A stretch of DNA of 64,000 bases from WHTK01 sp963711035 (GTDB lineage: Bacteria > Chloroflexota > Dehalococcoidia > DSTF01 > WHTK01). Under the pieces are notes generated by a model. That model searched no databases and was not told where the DNA came from. It saw only the letters and a list, made by a program, of their open reading frames with translations. A program made the position numbers and the translations under genes. Below, in pieces: positions 7,679 to 16,631 of the stretch; positions within the stretch are counted from its first letter, which is position 1, and every line of letters starts with the position of its first letter. Location: assembly GCA_963711035.1 (NCBI GenBank), contig CAVQCN010000002.1, positions 62,001-126,000 on the forward strand, in the 5' to 3' direction.

Positions 7679-8884
7679 CTATGCGGGCGCGCCGATAGCG
7701 CCGAGCTCTCGCAGCTCGGCGATTTCGTCCCAATCGAAGCCGGCTTCGAGCAGCACCTCCTCGGTGTGCTGGCCGAACTCCGGCGCCATCGACCGGATGC
7801 GCCACGGTGTCTTGCTGAACATCAGGGGCAGGCCGACCATGCGGATCGGCGCCTCGCCGGTGCCCGGATCGAACTCCGTGACGTACTCGTTGGCGATGAC
7901 CTGCGGGTCCTCCGCCAGGTCGCGGTAGTCGTTGACGGGCGCCGCCAGCAGGTCGGCATCGGCGAAGATACGTACCCACTCGGCCGCAGACTTGTTTGCG
8001 AAGTGCTCGTCCAACAGTTGGAAAAGCAGGTCGCGGTTCTCGATGCGCATCTTGAGGCTGGCAAAGCGCTCATCCTCGATCCACTCCGGCCGGCCGATGG
8101 CGTTGCAGATCGGCGGCCAGTAGTGTTCGCGGTTCATGCCCAGGGCAAACCACTTGCCGTCGCTGCCCTTGTAGATGTTCCAGGTCGGGTTCGTGCCGAT
8201 GCGCTTGCGCTGCTGCAGCGGCCTGCCGCACCACAGGTAGTCGGTGAAATTGTGCGTCTGGATACAGACCTGCCCGCCGAGCAGCGACGAGTCGATCTCC
8301 TGCCCTTCACCGGTACGCTCGCGGTGGAACAGCGCCACCATCAGCCCGAAGGCGAGGCACAGGGCGCCGATATGGTCGGCCAGCGCGACACCGGCGGGCA
8401 GTGGTCCCGTGTCCGGCGTACCGGTGACGCTCATGAGGCCGCCGCGTGCCTGCCCCAGGATGTCCATACCCGCGAGGTCCGCGTCGGGACCTTTGGGGCC
8501 GTAGGCAGAGGCGCGGCCGTAGATCAGGCGCGGGTTGATGCCGCTCAGCGTCTTGTAATCGGCGCCGAGGCGGGCCAGGGCGGGGCGTCGTAGGTTGCTG
8601 ACGAACACGTCAGCCTGCTCGACGAGCTTGTAGAAGGCCTCTCGGCCGCGCTCGTTCTTGAGGTCGACACTGATGCCGCGCTTGCTGCGGTTGAGGCCGT
8701 GGAAGTAGGCGTTGCGCGGCGTCTGCGTCTGCACCGCCGTCGTCCAACGGCCCGGGTCGGGCGATGTCGGTCCCTCGATCTTGATGACGTCGGCGCCGAG
8801 GTCGGCCAGCATCGCCGTCGCGTACGGCGCCTGCTGGAACACGGTCATGTCCAGGACCCGGATGCCGTCCAGGGGTGATGCCAT
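7679..8884 (-). CDS. Class III (CaiB/BaiF) CoA-transferase
   Basis: This protein of 401 residues is the full family length. The family signatures include GIRVLDMTVFQQAPYAT at the N-terminus, LADLGADVIKIE, GLNRSKRGISVDLK, VSNLRRPALARLG, and AGMDILGQARGG with the expected catalytic aspartate. GGAGGAGG stands just before the ATG. Family III enzymes move CoA between carboxylic acids, for example formyl-CoA:oxalate. Its position directly upstream of the HACL-like gene suggests it activates that enzyme's 2-hydroxyacid or reuses formyl-CoA. The actual acid cannot be read from sequence. Confidence 0.85.
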   Translation of the reverse strand: MASPLDGIRVLDMTVFQQAPYATAMLADLGADVIKIEGPTSPDPGRWTTAVQTQTPRNAYFHGLNRSKRGISVDLKNERGREAFYKLVEQADVFVSNLRRPALARLGADYKTLSGINPRLIYGRASAYGPKGPDADLAGMDILGQARGGLMSVTGTPDTGPLPAGVALADHIGALCLAFGLMVALFHRERTGEGQEIDSSLLGGQVCIQTHNFTDYLWCGRPLQQRKRIGTNPTWNIYKGSDGKWFALGMNREHYWPPICNAIGRPEWIEDERFASLKMRIENRDLLFQLLDEHFANKSAAEWVRIFADADLLAAPVNDYRDLAEDPQVIANEYVTEFDPGTGEAPIRMVGLPLMFSKTPWRIRSMAPEFGQHTEEVLLEAGFDWDEIAELRELGAIGAPA

Positions 8885-9056
8885 CGCCCGCCTCCTCCGC
8901 TAGGTCCGATGTGTCTCGCGCTGCTCTGCCCGAACATTATGCGACCGCGGCGCAAGCCCATTAGCATGGTGGCGATACCGCGCGCGGAGGCTCATCACAG
9001 TCGGAGTGTGTGTCGGAGACCGTCCGGCGGCGGTTGGACGCAGGCGGCTCACGCCG

Positions 9057-10070
9057 TCAGCCGCCGAAAGGCTCCGGGTCATCGGCGCGCATGGGGAACA
9101 TGACCGGGCGGCCCGCCTCGACGCGGCGCAGGTTCTCCGCCAGCCGCTCGAAGGTGTTGATCCAGCCCCAGATGCCGCCCGCGGTGTGCGGCGTCAGCAC
9201 CACGTTGTCGAGCTGCAGCAAGGGGCTGCTCAGCGGCAGCGGCTCGACCGGGAAGACATCGAGGCCGGCGCCGCGGATGTGGCGGCCGCGCAGCGCTTCG
9301 ACCAGCGCCGTCTCGTCGACCGTGTTGGCGCGGCCGGTGTTGACGAAGATGGCGCCCTGCTTCATGAGGCCTAGCTCACGGGCGCCGAGCATCTTGCGGC
9401 TCTCCTCCGAGTACGGCACGAGCGTGGAGACGACATCGCTCTCGCGCAGCAGTGTCTCCAGCGGTGCGTACTCGACGCCGAAGTAGGCCTCCTGCTGCGG
9501 GTTGAGGCGGTTGCGCTTGTTGTAGAGGATGCGGCAGTTGAACGGCGCCAGCAGGCGGGCGAAGCAGGCGCCGATCTCGCCGAAGCCGGCGATGCCCACC
9601 GTCTTGTCGTTCAGCGTGTCGACGTCCGGCCAGCGCACCCAGTTCACCGTCGGCGTCGGTCCGACCTGCTCGGTCTCGGGTAGGTTCTCGGGGTTCAGCC
9701 CCTCGTGCACGGCGCGGTGGCCGTCGACGATGCGGCGCATCACGGCCAGCGTCAGACTCAGCGTGTGCAGCGCCACGCGGTCGGAGACGCCGTAGGGCAG
9801 GACCGAGACGGGGATGCCCTTGCGCAGCGCTGCCTGCGCGTCGCCTTTGGCGCGCGTCAGGCCGATGCGCTGCATGAACCGCAGGCACGACAGCGATTCG
9901 ATCAGCGCCGCGTCGACCGGGTAGTTGGACCAGACGACGACCTCGGCGCCCTCGATGCCGTCGGGCAGTTTGCCGGCTTCGGTGGCGACCATGACGTGGT
10001 GCTCGCCGAGATACGTGGATGGAAAGTCGGCGAGCCGCGGCTCCAGCGGGTCGAGAAAGGCAACCTGCAT
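9057..10070 (-). CDS. D-isomer-specific 2-hydroxyacid dehydrogenase
   Basis: The start at 10070 is chosen because GGAGG lies 5 bases before this ATG; a longer frame to 10154 has no ribosome site. The protein is 337 residues with the NAD-binding signature GIAGFGEIG at ~155. The family's Arg-Glu-His catalytic set appears as NTGRANTVDE, FPVEP and LTPHTAGG. It interconverts a 2-oxoacid and a D-2-hydroxyacid, or acts as a phosphoglycerate or formate dehydrogenase relative. With the CoA-transferase and lyase downstream it could supply or drain a 2-hydroxyacid. The strand and its position 172 bases upstream of the CoA-transferase allow one operon, but this is not certain. Confidence 0.82.
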   Translation of the reverse strand: MQVAFLDPLEPRLADFPSTYLGEHHVMVATEAGKLPDGIEGAEVVVWSNYPVDAALIESLSCLRFMQRIGLTRAKGDAQAALRKGIPVSVLPYGVSDRVALHTLSLTLAVMRRIVDGHRAVHEGLNPENLPETEQVGPTPTVNWVRWPDVDTLNDKTVGIAGFGEIGACFARLLAPFNCRILYNKRNRLNPQQEAYFGVEYAPLETLLRESDVVSTLVPYSEESRKMLGARELGLMKQGAIFVNTGRANTVDETALVEALRGRHIRGAGLDVFPVEPLPLSSPLLQLDNVVLTPHTAGGIWGWINTFERLAENLRRVEAGRPVMFPMRADDPEPFGG

Positions 10071-10260
10071 GCAGTCCTCCAGTAGGTGCAATGGGCGGGG
10101 TGACTGCCCGACAGGATACCGCGGATTCGGACATCCGCGAACCGGCCCCGCCAATACTAGACATAAGGCTCGACACCGCGAGCGGCCTGCCGACGTACGA
10201 TACGGCCGTATCGCCGCCGCGTCGCGGGCGGAGCGTCAGGCAGAGCAGAGGAGGAGTGTC

Positions 10261-11157
10261 ATGCTTGGTTACAGCGCCGGTCTGAACCTGTCGAACATCG
10301 AGGAGACTACGCAGGAGGAGGTGGACGCCCATCTCGCGACCCGCTGGTCCAGCCGCGGGCCGCTGTACGACACGTACGCAACGAGCCTGATGCTCGACTA
10401 CGCCCCCGACTTTCTCAAGGTGCACTGGATGGGTGCCGACGTCTTCCGCCTGCTGCCCTCGAAGCTGGGTCAGGAAGACGACCCCACGGCCGCCATCCCC
10501 AACTCGCTGCAGCAGCTGCACAGCTACATGATGCTGGGCTGGCAGACGGGCATCCAGAACGAGTTCCACGTGCTGCGTCGCTGGGGCTTTACGCGGCGGC
10601 AGATGATGGAGGTCGCCATGTTCGGGCGGCTCAGCGCCGGCATGCGCGGCCTCGGCAACGTCTACCAGGCGATCGGCGATCTGCTGCCCGACTTCGCCGA
10701 CGGCGACGGCAACGTGCCGTGGCCCGCGGGCTGGGCGGCCGACCCGGACGCCTTCAAGTCCGGGCTCGACATGTCCACGCGCGACCTCACCGACGCGGAC
10801 CGGCGTAACGTTACGGCCTGGTACGAGCGCACGATCGGCTACCTGCCGCGCTCGATCAGCTTCGGCATGGACCACGACCCGCAGTTCCTCAAGAACCACC
10901 GCGCGTTGTGGGAGCGGGCGATCAAGACGCTGCCCAAGCAGGTCGCGCCGTACCTGATGCTGCGCGACGCCACGCTGGCCGGGAACACGGACGCACTGCG
11001 CGAGGCGGCGCTTCTCGGCCGGGCCTGGGGCCTGACCGCGGACTGGATCATCCGCGGCATCACCCAGACGGCGCACTACTTCACCAGCCTGCGCGGCCTC
11101 TACACCGCCCACGACGCGGTAGACGACATCCTGCGCGAGATGAAGCAGCAGCCCTGA
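10261..11157 (+). CDS. Carboxymuconolactone-decarboxylase-like (AhpD-fold) protein without CxxC
   Basis: The ATG at 10261 follows AGGAGGAG with good spacing. The 298-residue, all-helical protein shows two similar halves: a FLKVHW...LHSYMMLGWQTG segment at ~60-100, and a second QFLKNHRALWERA...LREAALLGRAWG segment at ~205-265. This is the pattern of a duplicated CMD/AhpD fold. The redox CxxC of AhpD is absent, so a peroxidase role is unlikely. It leads a + strand group with two SnoaL-like proteins 33 bases downstream, and is divergent from the 2-hydroxyacid genes. The fold assignment is moderate; the reaction is unknown. Confidence 0.55.
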   Translation: MLGYSAGLNLSNIEETTQEEVDAHLATRWSSRGPLYDTYATSLMLDYAPDFLKVHWMGADVFRLLPSKLGQEDDPTAAIPNSLQQLHSYMMLGWQTGIQNEFHVLRRWGFTRRQMMEVAMFGRLSAGMRGLGNVYQAIGDLLPDFADGDGNVPWPAGWAADPDAFKSGLDMSTRDLTDADRRNVTAWYERTIGYLPRSISFGMDHDPQFLKNHRALWERAIKTLPKQVAPYLMLRDATLAGNTDALREAALLGRAWGLTADWIIRGITQTAHYFTSLRGLYTAHDAVDDILREMKQQP

Positions 11158-11190
11158 ACATCGATCAGGACGTGAGGAGAGGAGCCCCAA

Positions 11191-11619
11191 ATGCCTCTAG
11201 CAGCACAGGACCACATGGACGTCATGGACCTCATCGCGAGCTATTGCCTGCGCATCGATGCCGGCGACGCGCAGGGCTACGCCGAGAACTTCCGGCCGGA
11301 TGCGGAGCTGGAGCTGATCGGCGGCCGGCGCTTGCACGGGCGGGACGAGATCAAGACGTGGGTCGGCGAGCTCATCGGCAGCGGCCGGGTAGGCGGCGAC
11401 CCGGCGAGCCTGCGGCACTTCGTCGGCCTGCCTCAGATCCACGGTGAGGGCGACCGCTGCACCGCAAAGACGTACTGCGTCATCCTCGACTACGACCCGG
11501 AGCAGCACATCCGCGTGCCACTGGTCGGCCGCTACGACGACACCTGCGTGAAGGTCGACGGCCGCTGGTACTTCGAGGAGCGCATCATCCGCGGCGAGCT
11601 CAGCGCGCGCTCCGACTAG
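11191..11619 (+). CDS. SnoaL-like (NTF2-fold) protein, first of a tandem pair
   Basis: This protein of 142 residues is one SnoaL-like domain. It begins with a helix carrying DLIASYCLRIDAGDAQGYAE, then strands with ELIGGRRLHGRDEIKTWV, and ends KVDGRWYFEERIIRGEL. This domain forms a cone-shaped pocket used by ketosteroid-isomerase-like and polyketide-cyclase-like enzymes and by small dehydratases. It has a GAGGAGAGGAG ribosome site and lies 14 bases before a paralogue of the same layout, so the pair arose by tandem duplication and may form a heterodimer. Confidence 0.75.
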   Translation: MPLAAQDHMDVMDLIASYCLRIDAGDAQGYAENFRPDAELELIGGRRLHGRDEIKTWVGELIGSGRVGGDPASLRHFVGLPQIHGEGDRCTAKTYCVILDYDPEQHIRVPLVGRYDDTCVKVDGRWYFEERIIRGELSARSD

Positions 11620-11633
11620 GTAGGAGGTTCGAG

Positions 11634-12101
11634 ATGGCAAATGAGATGTCGCCTGATGACAATGTCGCCGTGATGAACCTGATCGCGGACTATGCCCTGC
11701 GCTACGACTCGTCCGACCTGGACGGCTACGTGGCCAACTTCACGGCGGACGGGGTGTGGGAGGGCCGCGCCGGCAGCTTCGTGGGACATGACGCGATTCG
11801 TACCTACGTCGGCGGCCTGATGGATGCGCCGACGCGGCGCAAGATGTGCCACGTGCTCGGCACACCGTCCATCCACGGTGACGGCCGGCGCTGCACGGCC
11901 GTGACGTACGTCATGATCCCGGCGCAGACGAGCGACCGCGAGGTCACGATCCCGCTGGTGGGCGTCTACCGCGACGAGATCGTCAAGGTCGACGGCCGCT
12001 GGCTCTTCGCCCATCGCATCGCGGACATGGAGCTGACCTCGGCTGCGAGGTGCGTTTGGTGGACTGCGAGGAAGTGCAGAGCGACGGAGAGCGCTCAGTG
12101 A
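11634..12101 (+). CDS. SnoaL-like (NTF2-fold) protein, second of a tandem pair
   Basis: This 155-residue paralogue of the preceding gene shares NLIADYALRYDSSDLDGYVANF at the start and KVDGRWLFAHRI near the end, at the same spacing. The last ~20 residues, after the conserved end, are Arg/Trp/Cys-rich and look like read-through beyond the natural domain. The original stop may have been lost by a small indel. TAGGAGG precedes the ATG. Function is as uncertain as for its neighbour. The 12102-12312 gap that follows shows no gene. Confidence 0.7.
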   Translation: MANEMSPDDNVAVMNLIADYALRYDSSDLDGYVANFTADGVWEGRAGSFVGHDAIRTYVGGLMDAPTRRKMCHVLGTPSIHGDGRRCTAVTYVMIPAQTSDREVTIPLVGVYRDEIVKVDGRWLFAHRIADMELTSAARCVWWTARKCRATESAQ

Positions 12102-12312
12102 AGACTGATACTCCTGCCACCTGTCGCTATGCCGGGGTTGCCACCCTTGAAAAGAGAATTCGGGAGGACACCTCCCAACCTCACCGCGCATGGGCTTCGC
12201 CGCCGCTACCTTCCTGGCGTTTTCATTTGCACGAAGTGGGGTGGCACGACCTGTCCGGAGTCGAGGGCTATGATTTGCGCAGTCATTGCAACGCAGAGAG
12301 GGGCGCCGTTCG

Positions 12313-13407
12313 ATGAAAGCTGCACTGTTCCGAGAAGCTCACCAGCCGCTGGCCGTCGAGGACATCGAGGTCGACCAGCCACGCGGCCGCGAGGTGCTGG
12401 TGCGCACCGTCGCCACCGGTGTATGCCACAGCGACCTGCACATCGTCGAGGGCGTCTCCTGGCGCAAGCTGGAGGCCGAGGCGATTGTCATGGGCCACGA
12501 AGGCGCCGGCCTCGTCGAGGCGGTGGGCCCGGACGTGACCATGTTCCGTCCCGGCGACCACGTCGTCGCCTGCCTATCCGGCTTCTGCGGCACCTGCGAG
12601 ATGTGCCTCACCGGTCACCCCAACGTCTGTCTCAACAAAGGCGTCGCGCGGCCGCGCGGCGAAAGCTCGCGCATGAGCCTCAACGGCAAACCCGTTGACG
12701 TCTTCAACGACATCGGCAGCTTCGCCGAGAAGATGCTGCTACACGAGAACTCGCTGGTGAAGATCGCCGACGACCTGCCGCTGGACAAGGCAGCGCTGGT
12801 CGGCTGCGGCGTGCTCACCGGCGCCGGCGCCGCAATGCGCACCGCCCACGTCGAGCCGGGCCAGACGGTGGCCGTGTTCGGCTGCGGCGGCGTCGGGCTG
12901 TCCGCTGTGCAGGGCGCTCGCATCGCCGGTGCGCGCCAGATCATCGCCGTCGACCAGTTCGACTCGAAGCTGGAGATGGCGAAGGGCGTGGGAGCGACGC
13001 ACACCGTCAACGCCTCGCAAGAAGACGCGGTCAAAGCCGTCCGAGGCCTGACCGGCGGCGCCGGCGTCGACCACGCCATCGAGGCCGTCGGCAACCGCAC
13101 GCTGGTGCGTCAGTGCGTCGAGAGCCTGGCCGTGCGCGGCACCGCCACGGTGGTCGGCGTGCTGCCCGCCGGTGACACGATCGAGTTCCCGTGGCTGGCG
13201 CTGCGGCCCGAGTGCAAGCTGCAGACGTCGCGCATGGGCAGCAACCAGTTTCGCAAGGACATCCCGGTGCTGCTCGACCTCTACCGCCAGGGTCGCCTCA
13301 GGCTGGACGAGATGGTCACTCAGCACCGGCAGCTGGAGGACGTCAACGACGCCTTTCGCGCCATGAAGGCGGGCGAGGTCGCTCGCACCGTCCTCATGTT
13401 CGCTTAA
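12313..13407 (+). CDS. Zinc-dependent alcohol dehydrogenase (class III-like MDR family)
   Basis: This protein of 364 residues starts from the ATG at 12313, which has GAGAGGGG just upstream. The catalytic zinc ligands are in GVCHSDLH (~37) and GHEGAG (~65). The structural zinc loop is CGTCEMCLTGHPNVC (~95-110). The nucleotide-binding motif FGCGGVGLSAVQGA (~195) is followed by VDQFDSKLEMA, where the acidic residue favours NAD over NADP. The nearest families are the formaldehyde/NDMA-dependent and long-chain alcohol dehydrogenases. An aldehyde released by the HACL-like enzyme would be a sensible substrate, but this is inference from proximity. Confidence 0.85.
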   Translation: MKAALFREAHQPLAVEDIEVDQPRGREVLVRTVATGVCHSDLHIVEGVSWRKLEAEAIVMGHEGAGLVEAVGPDVTMFRPGDHVVACLSGFCGTCEMCLTGHPNVCLNKGVARPRGESSRMSLNGKPVDVFNDIGSFAEKMLLHENSLVKIADDLPLDKAALVGCGVLTGAGAAMRTAHVEPGQTVAVFGCGGVGLSAVQGARIAGARQIIAVDQFDSKLEMAKGVGATHTVNASQEDAVKAVRGLTGGAGVDHAIEAVGNRTLVRQCVESLAVRGTATVVGVLPAGDTIEFPWLALRPECKLQTSRMGSNQFRKDIPVLLDLYRQGRLRLDEMVTQHRQLEDVNDAFRAMKAGEVARTVLMFA

Positions 13408-13450
13408 AGCGGTAGTCGGACGGTCTCTGACACGCTTCGTCTGCTGAGAA

Positions 13451-13484
13451 GCGCTCGCGCAGTGCGCCACCACGCTAGTGGTTA
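13451..13484 (-). repeat. Dispersed repeat C at a gene 3' end, copy 2
   Basis: On the minus strand the yceI-like stop codon is followed by CCACTAGCGTGGTGGCGC and ACTGCGCGAG, nearly the same as the run that follows the HACL-like stop at 5892-5925. It is also a weak hairpin. Confidence 0.55.
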
Positions 13485-14264
13485 GGCGTTGCCGTCGTGT
13501 TGGAAGACGAGCTGAAACTCCATCACGCCGTGGTCGTCAATCGAGACGACGTTGAACGAGACGGGCTGGGAGACGTCATAGTCGGCGAACTGGATCGTGG
13601 TCGAGCCGACCACCACCAGCTGGCCGTTCTGCAGCGCGCCCTGGATATCGATGCTGACGTCTTTCGTAACGCCGTGCAGCGTGAGCTGGCCGCTGACCGT
13701 CTTCGTGACCGACGCGCCGTCGGCCGGCACGTCGCCGATCTCGATGGGGTCGCTCAGCTTGAAGGTTGCCGTCGGGAACTTGTTGGTCTCGATCGCCTGG
13801 GTACGCAGCTGGCCGTCGCGCTGCGACTTGTCCGACTTCAGTGTCGTCAGGTCGGCGGTGATGTCGACGCTGGTGATGGCGCTGCCGTCGTATTGCAGGC
13901 TGCCTTCGATGTTCGACGTGCGGCCCACCGCCGTCTGGGCGCCGATGTTGGCCAGCGTCTCGTTCACACGGTAGCCGACAAAGCTGTTGTCACCCTGAAC
14001 TACGCTCCAGCTACCCGTCAAATCGCCGCCGGTGGAGGTGTCTGATCCGGTTGGCGTGCTGGACGTATCTGCCCCGGTTGGCGTGCTCGAGGTGCCGGCT
14101 GTCGCGGTCGCGGCAGGCGTCGAGACCGACTCGAGCGCGGACTGCAGCGAAACGGGCGCCGGCGAATCGTTGCGAATGACGAAGTACCAGACTCCCGCGC
14201 CAACGGCGACGGCTACGACGGCCGCCAGCACGACGCCGGCGAGCACCTTCCTGGGTAAGCTCAT
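13482..14264 (-). CDS. Membrane-anchored YceI-family lipid-binding-fold protein
   Basis: This is a 260-residue protein. Residues 8-30 form one membrane helix or uncleaved signal. Residues ~45-80 are a Thr/Ser/Pro linker containing the tandem repeat TSSTPTGAD/TSSTPTGSD. From ~85 to the end there is a YceI domain (SWSVVQGDNSFVGYRV, SVDITADLTTLKSD, RDGQLRTQAIETNKFPTATF, GQLTLHGVTKDVSID). YceI proteins form a lipocalin-like barrel that binds isoprenoids or other amphiphiles outside the cytoplasm. AGGAG is found 13 bases before the ATG. It stands alone between convergent and divergent neighbours. Confidence 0.88.
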   Translation of the reverse strand: MSLPRKVLAGVVLAAVVAVAVGAGVWYFVIRNDSPAPVSLQSALESVSTPAATATAGTSSTPTGADTSSTPTGSDTSTGGDLTGSWSVVQGDNSFVGYRVNETLANIGAQTAVGRTSNIEGSLQYDGSAITSVDITADLTTLKSDKSQRDGQLRTQAIETNKFPTATFKLSDPIEIGDVPADGASVTKTVSGQLTLHGVTKDVSIDIQGALQNGQLVVVGSTTIQFADYDVSQPVSFNVVSIDDHGVMEFQLVFQHDGNA

Positions 14265-14603
14265 GGTGACCCTCTTCTCCTGGCTTTGCGATCTACGGTA
14301 CCTGCTGGAGGCGCAGGTTGTAAGCCCCTGCTGATTACGAGGCTAAGCCAACCCTACGTCACGCCTCCCGCAAGGGCGTCAGCCCCTTGATGGCACCTGG
14401 CCTACTGCGCCGGTCTTGCGGGAGGGCATACCCGTACGCCCCAGGATGTAGGGCGCGAATCGGCCTCAAAGCCGATGAAGCTTGCGGTGCCAGGCCGTAG
14501 ATTCGTAGGCGGGGGGCAGAGATGCCGTTTTCCGCGTGCTCGGCAGAAACAGGGGCCGAGGTTGCTCGACCGAAGGCTGCGTCTTGCGAGAGGAAGGCGC
14601 TCG
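14265..14603. other. Intergenic region with a large hairpin
   Basis: No gene is supported here; weak open frames on both strands lack similarity. CCTCCCGCAAG (14364-14374) pairs perfectly with CTTGCGGGAGG (14415-14425), and the 40-base loop has internal GGCG/CGCC pairing. The following ~170 bases are repetitive in texture and may be a decayed element. The promoter of the sensor kinase gene should lie near 14560-14600. Confidence 0.4.
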
Positions 14604-15926
14604 ATGGCTGATGGCGCGCGAAAGCTCCGACTCTCGTACCGGCGAGGCACTGCACCGACGCCAAGTCTTCGCGCGAGATACGATACGGCAGTGAACTGGC
14701 TACGCTTTCGCGTGCTTGGCTTGCCGTCCCTTATGGTGGACGTGGCCCTGGCGACCCTGCTCGGCCTGGTCGGCGCGGCGCAGGTCTGGAGCCAGCGCGC
14801 TCCCTTCGAGCCGGCGGGCCGGCGGCCGCCGCGCGTCTTCGTCGGTCCGAACGGCTCTGGCGGCGGCTTCCGGCCGCCCGACGTGGTGGCCGGGCCGGAC
14901 GCCTGGACCTACGCGTTGCTGGGACTCTGCGCCGGCTCGCTCGTGCTGCGCAGCCGCTTCCCGCTGCTCTCGCTGGCGGGTGTCACTGCATTCGGCGCGG
15001 CCTACCTCTCGACCGGTCAGCCCGTCTTCGCCGTGCAGCTCATCGTCCTGGTCGCCGTGTACAGCGCCGTCGCCGATTCTGGACTGCCGCGCAGCGTTTC
15101 GATCCTGGTATCGGTTGCCTCGGGCGCTGTGCTTGCCTTCGGTCTCTGGAGCAGCCACATCGGCCGTACTGACGCCGAGTGGGCGATGAACGCGGCGTGG
15201 CTCGTCGCCGCTATCTTCCTGGGCGATTCGGTGCGCAGCCGCCGCGAGATCACGGCGCAGGCAGAGAAGAGCCGCGAGGAGGAGGCGCTGCGTCGCGTCT
15301 CCGAGGAGCGGCTGCAGATCGCCCGCGAGCTGCACGACGTCGTCGGGCACAACATCTCGCTAATTAACGTGCAGGCCGGCGCTGGCTCCCACGTCCTCTT
15401 CCAGAACCCGGACCAGGCGCGCGAGACGTTCGACAACATCCGCACCGCCAGCCACGAGACGCTGCAGGAGCTGCGCTCCCTGGTCGGCGTGCTGCGCGAC
15501 CCGGTGAGCGGCGAGGTCACGTCGCCGACGGTTGGTCTGGATGAGCTCGAGCGCCTCGTCGCGGGCTTCGTTGAGGCTGGTCAGGACGTACAACTGCGCG
15601 TCACCGGCCACAAGCGACACATCTCCGGCATCGTGGACTTGTCCGCCTATCGTATTCTGCAGGAGGCGCTGACCAACGCGTTGAAGCACGCGCCCGGTTC
15701 CAGGGTGACGGTTACGGTGCACTACGGTGAAGACGACATCTCGATCAACGTGGAAAACGGCCGCGGCGAAGAGCCGTCCGCGCGGGCGGAGCCCGGCGGC
15801 GAGCACGGACTTCTCGGCATGCGCGAGCGCGTGATGGCGATCGGGGGCCGCCTCGATGCCGGGCCGGACGCGAACGGCGGCTTCCATGTGCGCGCCACGT
15901 TGCCGCTGGCAGGCAGCTCGGCATGA
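14604..15926 (+). CDS. Sensor histidine kinase (NarL/DesK type)
   Basis: The ATG at 14604 is preferred because AGGAAGG lies 6 bases upstream; a GTG at 14691 that trims the basic N-terminus is possible. The N-terminal half has about six hydrophobic segments with a Pro/Gly-rich loop between the first two. A coiled stretch (SREEEALRRVSEERL) leads into the HisKA_3 box RELHDVVGHNIS with the phospho-histidine. The HATPase_c part shows EALTNALKHA and GLLGMRERV. The stop overlaps the response regulator start by 4 bases, so the two are translationally coupled. No periplasmic sensor domain of size is visible, so the signal is probably sensed in or at the membrane. Confidence 0.88.
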   Translation: MADGARKLRLSYRRGTAPTPSLRARYDTAVNWLRFRVLGLPSLMVDVALATLLGLVGAAQVWSQRAPFEPAGRRPPRVFVGPNGSGGGFRPPDVVAGPDAWTYALLGLCAGSLVLRSRFPLLSLAGVTAFGAAYLSTGQPVFAVQLIVLVAVYSAVADSGLPRSVSILVSVASGAVLAFGLWSSHIGRTDAEWAMNAAWLVAAIFLGDSVRSRREITAQAEKSREEEALRRVSEERLQIARELHDVVGHNISLINVQAGAGSHVLFQNPDQARETFDNIRTASHETLQELRSLVGVLRDPVSGEVTSPTVGLDELERLVAGFVEAGQDVQLRVTGHKRHISGIVDLSAYRILQEALTNALKHAPGSRVTVTVHYGEDDISINVENGRGEEPSARAEPGGEHGLLGMRERVMAIGGRLDAGPDANGGFHVRATLPLAGSSA

Positions 15927-16588
15927 CGCTCCGCGTCGTCCTGGCCGATGATCAGGCTCTCGTCCGCGCCGGCTTCAAGGCGCTGCTCAACTCCGACCCG
16001 GAGATCGAGGTGGTCGGCGAGGCATCCAACGGCGCCGAGGCGGTTGCGTTGGCTTCGCAGCTGCACCCTGACGTCGTGCTGATGGACGTGCGTATGCCGG
16101 AGGTCGACGGCTTGGAAGCGACACGCCAGATCCTGGCGAACGAGGCGGCGTCAGGCATTCGTGTGCTGATCCTGACGACGTTCGACCTGGACGAATACGT
16201 CTACGAGGGCCTGCGCGCCGGAGCCAGCGGCTTCGTGCTCAAGGACCTGGAGCCGGTGGAGCTGATCCACGCCGTCCACGTCATCGCCAACGGCGAGGCG
16301 CTGCTGGCGCCGTCGATCACGCGACGCCTCATCGCCGAGTTCGCCGCGCGGCGCCGGCCTCAGACCGCCGTGATATCGCAGCGCCTCGGTGAGCTGACGG
16401 AGCGCGAGCGCGAGGTTCTTGTGCTCATCGCGCGCGGCATGAACAACGACGAGATCGCCGAAGAGCTCGTGATCAGCCCGGCGACGTCCAAGACGCACGT
16501 GAGCCGCATCATGTCCAAGCTGGACGCCCGCGACCGCGCCCAGCTCGTCGTCATCGCCTACGAGACGGGTCTGGTGACGGCGGGCTAG
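15923..16588 (+). CDS. LuxR/NarL-family response regulator
   Basis: This protein of 221 residues has a receiver domain with the acidic pair LADDQ at ~8, the phosphoacceptor LMDVRMPEVDGLEA at ~54, the TT at ~83 and the conserved lysine in VLKDLEP. After a linker, the GerE-type helix-turn-helix spans ~150-210 with ELTEREREVLVLIARGMNN and VISPATSKTHVSRIMSKL. It is the partner of the kinase encoded directly upstream (ATGA overlap). Target genes are not evident; the divergent yceI-like gene is adjacent to the pair. Confidence 0.93.
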   Translation: MTLRVVLADDQALVRAGFKALLNSDPEIEVVGEASNGAEAVALASQLHPDVVLMDVRMPEVDGLEATRQILANEAASGIRVLILTTFDLDEYVYEGLRAGASGFVLKDLEPVELIHAVHVIANGEALLAPSITRRLIAEFAARRRPQTAVISQRLGELTEREREVLVLIARGMNNDEIAEELVISPATSKTHVSRIMSKLDARDRAQLVVIAYETGLVTAG

Positions 16589-16631
16589 GGCATCCCTCAT
16601 CTCGATATCGGTAGGCGGCAGCGGGCGTCTA

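Noticed and set aside
12129..12698. 189-codon frame overlapping the alcohol dehydrogenase start
   Set aside because: Arg/Pro-rich out-of-frame translation of the alcohol dehydrogenase coding region.
14359..14664. 101-codon minus-strand frame before the sensor kinase
   Set aside because: It overlaps the kinase start region and a large hairpin, has no ribosome site and no recognisable family.
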